From Malus domestica (Eukaryota; Streptophyta; Magnoliopsida; Rosales; Rosaceae), in the NCBI RefSeq assembly GCF_042453785.1, contig NC_091665.1:29312501-29376500 (forward strand): a DNA stretch of 64,000 nucleotides. The letters are read 5' to 3'. Of this stretch, positions 58,636 to 64,000 are shown piece after piece. Both the position numbers and the translations under genes were made by a program. Below the pieces are notes generated by a model. That model was not told the origin of the DNA. It was given only the letters and a program-made list of their open reading frames with translations, and ran no database searches. The stretch's first letter is position 1. Every line of letters starts with the position of its first letter.

Positions 58636-61600
58636 AGGAGTATGTCAATCAGGTCACCTGCTAAGTAAGAAACACCTCCCACCCCAATCATGATGGTAAT
58701 ATAGTAGAGTAAAGTTTTTATGTACTTTGGTGGCCTCTGGATATAAGCCTTTCCAAGTGCGAGAACTATGATGCATAGAAAAGAAGTTACTGCAACTGCT
58801 GCAATCTTTAGGTCCCTGTTGTTGCTCTGGAGGAACGAGAAGCTATAAACCACAGGAGGTATTAACCCGAAAACAATGAATGATAATATAACAATAGAGG
58901 CATGAAGAGGGAAATTCTCTCTTTTCCCTAGTACTTTATGGTATTTTCCCACTTCTTCATCTGTTTCACCAGAGGGCACTTTTGAATAATCATCTTTCAG
59001 TTCCCAGAGCTGCAGGTTGAAGGTCATAAAACATTAACAAACAAACATTGTCAAAATAATAATTATGACGGGGTGAAGAGTAAATGAATTTGAAAGAGCT
59101 GCTATGGAAGTTCTGAGTTTTTCGACTGTAAAATTACTCACATTGTGACCAATGATGAAAAGTCCGCCAAGTAAGTTTGCCAATGCCAAAGCTAAAATGT
59201 TCACTACAAAAAGAAGATGGTTACAAACCTAAACATGATGATGATCAAGGCGCGCAAGTGAAAAACTAAATCTATTAGTTTCAACTACCGGAATGAAAAT
59301 GTAATAGACATAAAAACTAGATGCAATGAGCTCGTATATAAAGAATCTCAGGCAGTTTAAAATTAAATCAACTTAAATAGAAGCAACTTACGTGTGGCAG
59401 TATCAGCACTGGCTGCGGATGTCACGATGCCTAAGCTTGTAATTGCTTCAGTTAAACCACCGTATACAATGCTTTTGACGATTTCTAACGTTTTGGTATC
59501 ACCTGTTTCGGGGGGTATGATTGTTGGTTCTGGACTAATAACGACTATCGTGCTCTCAGGAAGCTCAGATGTAGTAGGCCCTGTATCAACACAGTATCGC
59601 ATCATTCTAGATTATAATGTATTAAAGAACTTGTGTTTCAGTCTTCGAATACATGTAAATTTGCATTAGAAGGTTGCTATGGTGCTCGATACTTCCACTT
59701 TCTTAAAATGATTCCATGTTTATAGTTTCTCATGTATGACTGTGTCTTACACATACCTGCATCACTGTCTTGAATTTGTGCGGGATCTCGTGAAATGGCT
59801 ACCACATCTATTTGAGATGATGGGGGCTTCGTGGTCACAAGTTCACCAACTCCTACTGGGAGAACAGGCACCGAAGGTTTTTTATCAAGTACTGTTCCAT
59901 CTGACTCATGTGATGGAACTGACTCGTCAACTTCAACACCGCTCTCAAAATTATTTCCAGAAGGTTTAGCTCCAACACTAGCTTCAACAGGCTCACCAGT
60001 CACTACAGGTTTATCTATTGAGGCAGTATCTCCAACTCCAATTGGCTGAGCAGGCATTGCCGGACTTTTATCATATTGCGTTTCATCCAAGCCGTGTGAT
60101 GGAACTGGAACTTCGACTCCAACGCTGCCCTGAATATTATCTCGTGAGGGTTCAACTGTTGCAGCTTCAGTGGCTCCAACAGGCTCTTCAGGCGCTGGAC
60201 CTTTACTTACTGGTGCAGTTTGACTACTTTGATCTTGTAGTGTTCCAGCCGAGTCATGCGATGGAACTGGAACCAACTCTCCAACTTCAACACCTTTTCC
60301 AATATTGGTTTCTGCATCAGCAAATCAAGTAAGAGGTTTGGCTACTTGATAAGCAAAACCTTGAATACCGCTGAATTATACTTTAACGGCATCTCAATAA
60401 GGTTTATTAACAAAACAGTAGAAAAGTTTACCTTGTTTCGTATGATCGTCCTCATCTTTATGTTCCAATTTAGGAAAGAACCAGCTGCCTATTTACATTG
60501 AAAGAATGGTTAAACTATCAGCCAAGAATTCAAAACAGAAAATGTCACACCGCAAATGCCTAATTGATAAACGGAAACATAACAAGAGGAAAGATTCAGG
60601 TTCTGGAAGTTTAATAGCAATACGATGATCTAAATATATTACAATTTATTTTTTATATACCTTCACATCAAAGGGTAAAAATTCTTCTTTCATTTACTGG
60701 CAATAGTTAGGCAATTGAATTCCTTGTTCTAAATTCCTTGTTACTAGAGTAAGGATGCAAGACTACCTGCCGGAATGAGGAAACTGAAACACGAAGTGCA
60801 TCGAATTGGATCAACTAGTGGAGGAGGTGGTGCAGCAGGAGGTAGTGTATTTTCCGGTTCTCTACCGCGAATGATAACCTTTGTGATGCAAGAGTTGCAA
60901 TTAGGACAGTAGAAATCATGCGTGGCCGGCTTCTGATATACCCTTTCAAGATACAATTCAGACGCTTCTTGTTCACTGATTTCTCGCAGCTTAACTCCCC
61001 CATGTTCAGCTGTCCCATTGTTTCCAGAAGCATCACGTCCATTCTGCTCAACTGACTGCTTGGAAGATAAAGTACCAGAACCATTCAACTCTTCTTCAAC
61101 CTTCTTATCACCGACATCTTGACGGTTGGTAATACTAACAGCACTCTCATCAAAGGCTACTTTGACATCCAGTATTTCATCTCCAGGGTTTTTCCTGAAA
61201 GAAAAATCGACATGTCCGCCACTGAATCCAGAGATCTCATATGGAGATTCAGCACCTGAAACCATGGAGAGAGTTGAAACGTCTCATCACAAAACCATTG
61301 AGCTTGGCCGAACGCAATCATGCAAACATAATACCCTATTTAGCATGGATTTCCATGTCCACCGCCAACTAAGATCCCAATTGAAATTTACTCTTTAAAA
61401 AGAGTAAATTGATTAGTCAATTAACTGGAACCCATTTGATTCTTCCTAGCTAAAAAACAGTTAAAAAGAAAGGGTAAAACAAACAACTAGTAATTACTAC
61501 TGAAACTGCAGAAAAACAAACCAAAACTTTCATTGTGAAATAACTAAATGCAGTTCTTGATGCACAACAAACTAATGAACATACCAAGAAGTGTTTTTTT

Positions 61601-61995
61601 TTTTTTTTTTTTTGTCAAACGATAAATTTTGTTATATTAGATGTAAGAATAGCTATCAACGGGATTCGAATGCCACGCCGTCATGCAAGGCCTCCTTTTC
61701 ACCACTGGTAAAACTTGCAAGAAGCGTTTTTTTTTTTTTTTTTTTTTTTTTGAACTTTACCTCCATTTTTGTGGGAAATGGGAGTGTCATTGCTTGGGGT
61801 TTCCTTGACTTCCTCTGCCTCTTCAGCTTCGCTAGAAGCTAATGAACTCTCAGAGGAAGAAAAGATAAAGTCACCCTGGGAGACAGTGGTGGCGAGGTTT
61901 GCTGTCTTGCTGTCCTGTTGTGGCGGCTTTCTTCTCAGAGCCATGCCTGCTTCTGCTGCTTCCTCTGTCTCCTCCCACTGATTCGTTGCCTCCAT
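58545..61995 (-). CDS. Membrane protein of ER body-like (VIT superfamily)
   Basis: Seven exons: 61995-61761, 61255-60767, 60488-60432, 60311-59757, 59580-59392, 59203-59142 and 59009-58545. They give 683 residues; every junction is GT-AG and in frame. The first half is acidic and soluble, with a Cys cluster FYCPNCNSC...RCTSCFSF (about 193-237), which may bind a metal. Then come three degenerate repeats around V.VPSH.SDGT....PSVP (about 265-440). The C-terminal third is membranous: IVKSIVYGGLTEAITSLGIV, ILALALANLLGGLFIIGHN, IVILSFIVFGLIPPVVYSF, IAAVAVTSFLCIIVLALG, LLYYITIMIGVGGVSYLAGD. This layout is that of plant MEB1/MEB2-like proteins, related to vacuolar iron transporters and placed in the ER or ER-body membrane. 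The length is somewhat above the Arabidopsis proteins because of the repeat linker. Confidence 0.85.
61595..61725 (-). mobile_element. SINE in intron 1 of the MEB-like gene
   Basis: The minus-strand unit has an A-box-like TACCAGTGGTGAAAAGGAGG, a B-box-like CATTCGAATCCCGTTG and a poly(A) tail (T run 61595-61614). The flanks AAGAAGTG and AAGAAGCG fit an 8-bp or longer target duplication. A second T run (61729-61751) lies between it and exon 1. Confidence 0.65.
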
Positions 61996-62110
61996 TTTTT
62001 TTCCACCAATTGCCTTGGGGAAAGCTCTGAGACTGTGTGAACAGTATTATATATGGAAACGTTAGGGAAATCTAGGGAGAAGGAGAACACATTTTCCACG
62101 TGACATGGCG
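61996..62110 (-). promoter_or_regulatory. Leader/promoter of the MEB-like gene
   Basis: Reading the minus strand, TATATAATACTGTTCACACA near 62050 offers a TATA box about 55 bp upstream of the ATG. ACACGTGG-like CCACGTGACA (G-box) is at about 62096-62105. Confidence 0.5.
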
Positions 62111-62519
62111 CGGTTGATGATTCAATTTTATTTAACGATTGTCGTATTTGAGTCAGTATTTGTTTTCATTTATTATTATAATGAGAGGGGAAGAGTACGA
62201 AAATTATTACAATAATTTAGAAATAAGAAATCCGAACACGGTATGCATGAGCGTATACCAATATTATATTTATTAGGATATTGTACCTCATATTTGAATT
62301 ATATTTTTTTTTGAAACATAAGTGATGATTTAGCGAAATAAATTCATTATTGACATGACATAGCACTTGTCACGTCAAATCAGTGTTCAAATATGTGGTT
62401 TTTAATTTTTAGAGCACTTTTCTTAATAATTTAAAGAAAGAAGTGAATATTAACCATCATATCATGTTATCAATAAAACATAATTTGAGTATATAATCTC
62501 TATACAATGAGAATATATA
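62111..62519. other. Non-coding spacer
   Basis: AT-rich. Nothing was recognised. Confidence 0.5.
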
Positions 62520-62671
62520 TAGGGTAATATTATTTGCACATTCATTTTACTTCTCACAGATACTTCTTAAATTTTTGTCGTCTAAACGAATAAATAAAAG
62601 AAGATCAATGGTTAAAATTTAATAAAAGTGTGTGAGAGATAAAATGGGGGTGTGAATATCACTGTCCTATA
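62520..62671. mobile_element. Small MITE candidate with 40-bp inverted ends
   Basis: Left AGGGTAATATTATTTGCACA...TTTTACTTCTCACAGA, right TGTGAGAGATAAAATGGGG...TGAATATCACTGTCCT, inverted and about 75 percent alike. Flanks are ATATAT on both sides. Confidence 0.6.
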
Positions 62672-63231
62672 TATTATCACCTGTAAAATGTGAAGTTTTG
62701 ACATTTTAGGTTAGTTATGTTGTAATGTGCTAGAATTCAAACCTTTAGATGAAGACAAAAGTAGAGTCTGTATTTAACAATGAAATGATTATATCCAAGT
62801 TAGGTGATTGAAAAAAAAAAATTGTCATGCTTTTTAAGTGTTGAATTAAAGTTTTGTATGTTCTTGACCAAAAAATTAAAGGTATTTTTAGCTTTATATT
62901 ATTCAAAAAGGGAGTTGAAATCACATTAAGAACTTCGGATAAAGATAATTGCTCTTAATCGTTTGGAGTCTTGAAATACAAATGAAGTCTTTGCAAATCG
63001 ATTGTGTTGATCAACTAGTAAGTTAATACGATAATTTAGTTGTATATTTACATTGCTCGTATTGTGTAAGTCTTTCTCCTAGACATAAAAGGAGATGTTT
63101 AAAAACAATGATGTAATTTCTCAAATACAAAAAATTCAAGTTAAAAGCCAACTTAAGGTCTTCACAATTGTTTGAGTAAGTGATACTTAATGAAGCAGCT
63201 TGAGTTTGATACTTATAATACTATTGTTTTT
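62672..63231. other. Non-coding spacer
   Basis: AT-rich. Nothing was recognised. Confidence 0.5.
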
Positions 63232-63400
63232 TGTTTATTATTGAACAAACGAATTATCTATATTATGGAGAGTGGGTTAAGCCTCATAATGAGCTAGCAA
63301 TAATGTCGTTCAAATTCACATTTGACGATAATCGAACCTAAGACCTGTGATTTCAATACCTACGAGAGTCATACTTTAAAACCTCTTAGTTTATAAGTAT
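63232..63400 (-). mobile_element. SINE-like retroposon, same family as 55440-55623
   Basis: On the minus strand TCTTAGGTTCGATTATCGTC (B-box-like), ATTGCTAGCTCATTATGAGG and AATTCGTTTGTTCAATAAT match the plus-strand copy at 55440-55623 in order. Confidence 0.6.
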
Positions 63401-63452
63401 CACGCTCATGAGTTTAATATACAACTTATAAGAATGTAATTCCTATATAGCT

Positions 63453-63680
63453 TAGAATATCGGACAAGGATTGTCTGCCCTCCTGGTTCATGTGCTCTCT
63501 CGTGCTTTCCTATTTGTGTGGTCACGGTTAAGCCACGTCAACATTTTATATTACTATTCATTTTTGTCTTATTATCTCTATAAAAAAATAATATAAAATG
63601 TTGACATGGTTTAACAGTGACCATACAAAATAGGAGAACATGAGAACAAGGAGGGTAGACAATCCTTATCTCAGAATATC
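63453..63680. mobile_element. Foldback MITE, copy 2
   Basis: The element is 63462-63671, flanked by tagaatatc and cagaatatc (8 of 9 identical). It has the same halves as 33663-33880 (GGATTGTCTGCCCTCC; AACATTTTATATTA; ATAATATAAAATGTTGACAT; GGAGGGTAGACAATCC). Confidence 0.85.
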
Positions 63681-64000
63681 ACACCTATTTTTTTTTTATT
63701 GGCTTAAAGGCCCAACATATGAAAAATCCACCCAATTTGACTTATGTGCTTTTTTTTTTTTTTTTTAACCTTTTGATTTTTTTTTTTATGGTTAGGACAA
63801 TGTCCTTGGTGATCCCTAGGGTAGGGACAACAGTTTAATGTTTGTGTACCACAATATCAATGTCATCTCTCCATATTTCCTACCTCACGAAATTCATCCA
63901 TCTTTGGCCACACAAAAAAAAATTAAAATAAAAAAAAATAAAAAAAATTATCCATCTAACAGTCAGACTAATATAGTACTCATTTTAGTATATGCTTCTG
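63681..64000. other. Non-coding end of window
   Basis: Poly(T) and A/T-rich tracts. Nothing was recognised. Confidence 0.5.

Noticed and set aside
59736-60332. Plus-strand frames of 77-104 codons
   Set aside because: Antisense of the repeat linker exon of the MEB-like gene.

Overview
The window is nuclear DNA of a dicot plant. Its genes have short exons with GT-AG introns, codon use is plant-like, and LTR elements, LINEs, SINEs and MITEs fill more than half of it. The Cassandra-type repeats with a 5S-like core, the high-copy MITE types and the gene set suggest a woody rosid, most likely Rosaceae (apple/pear tribe). That placement is recognition, not a search result.

Layout. 1-5.9 kb: the 5' end of a minus-strand Ty3/gypsy fossil whose LTR is split by a 3.1 kb solo-LTR-like element with a perfect 5-bp target duplication. 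7.7-8.2 kb: a Mutator-type MITE. 8.3-16 kb: two truncated and re-fused relatives (copies A and B) of an AP2/ERF-like gene. 16-22.5 kb: MITEs, a retroposon and local duplications. 22.7-24.1 kb: a two-exon gene for a 47-residue protein, minus strand. 24.5-31.7 kb: a nest in which RTE-type LINE copies and a non-autonomous LTR-type block sit inside a MITE. 31.7-38.3 kb: an L1-like retroposon, a minisatellite and a head-to-tail Cassandra array. 40.3-62.1 kb: the gene-rich part.

Genes in the gene-rich part, in order: the full-length AP2/ERF-like factor of the At4g13040 type (copy C, +), a Tim17/22/23-like membrane protein (+), an FHA2-like forkhead-associated protein (-), DPM3 (+), a trypsin-like protease family protein (+) and a membrane-protein-of-ER-body-like protein of the VIT superfamily (-). 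FHA2 and DPM3 are head to head with a short shared upstream region. PRAT/FHA2 and protease/MEB are convergent pairs. All exon joins given were checked by hand for splice sites and reading frame.

Most notable: a three-member dispersed family (A, B, C) that shares the leader intron and the first two coding exons of the AP2/ERF-like gene and then continues, after a phase-0 intron, into three unrelated 3' halves: an AP2 domain in C, a 20-residue coiled-coil repeat in A, and a domain resembling transposon/Ulp1-associated plant proteins plus a long coiled coil in B. A fourth scrap of the shared intron lies at 22.5 kb. This looks like exon shuffling or gene capture around one donor 5' half.
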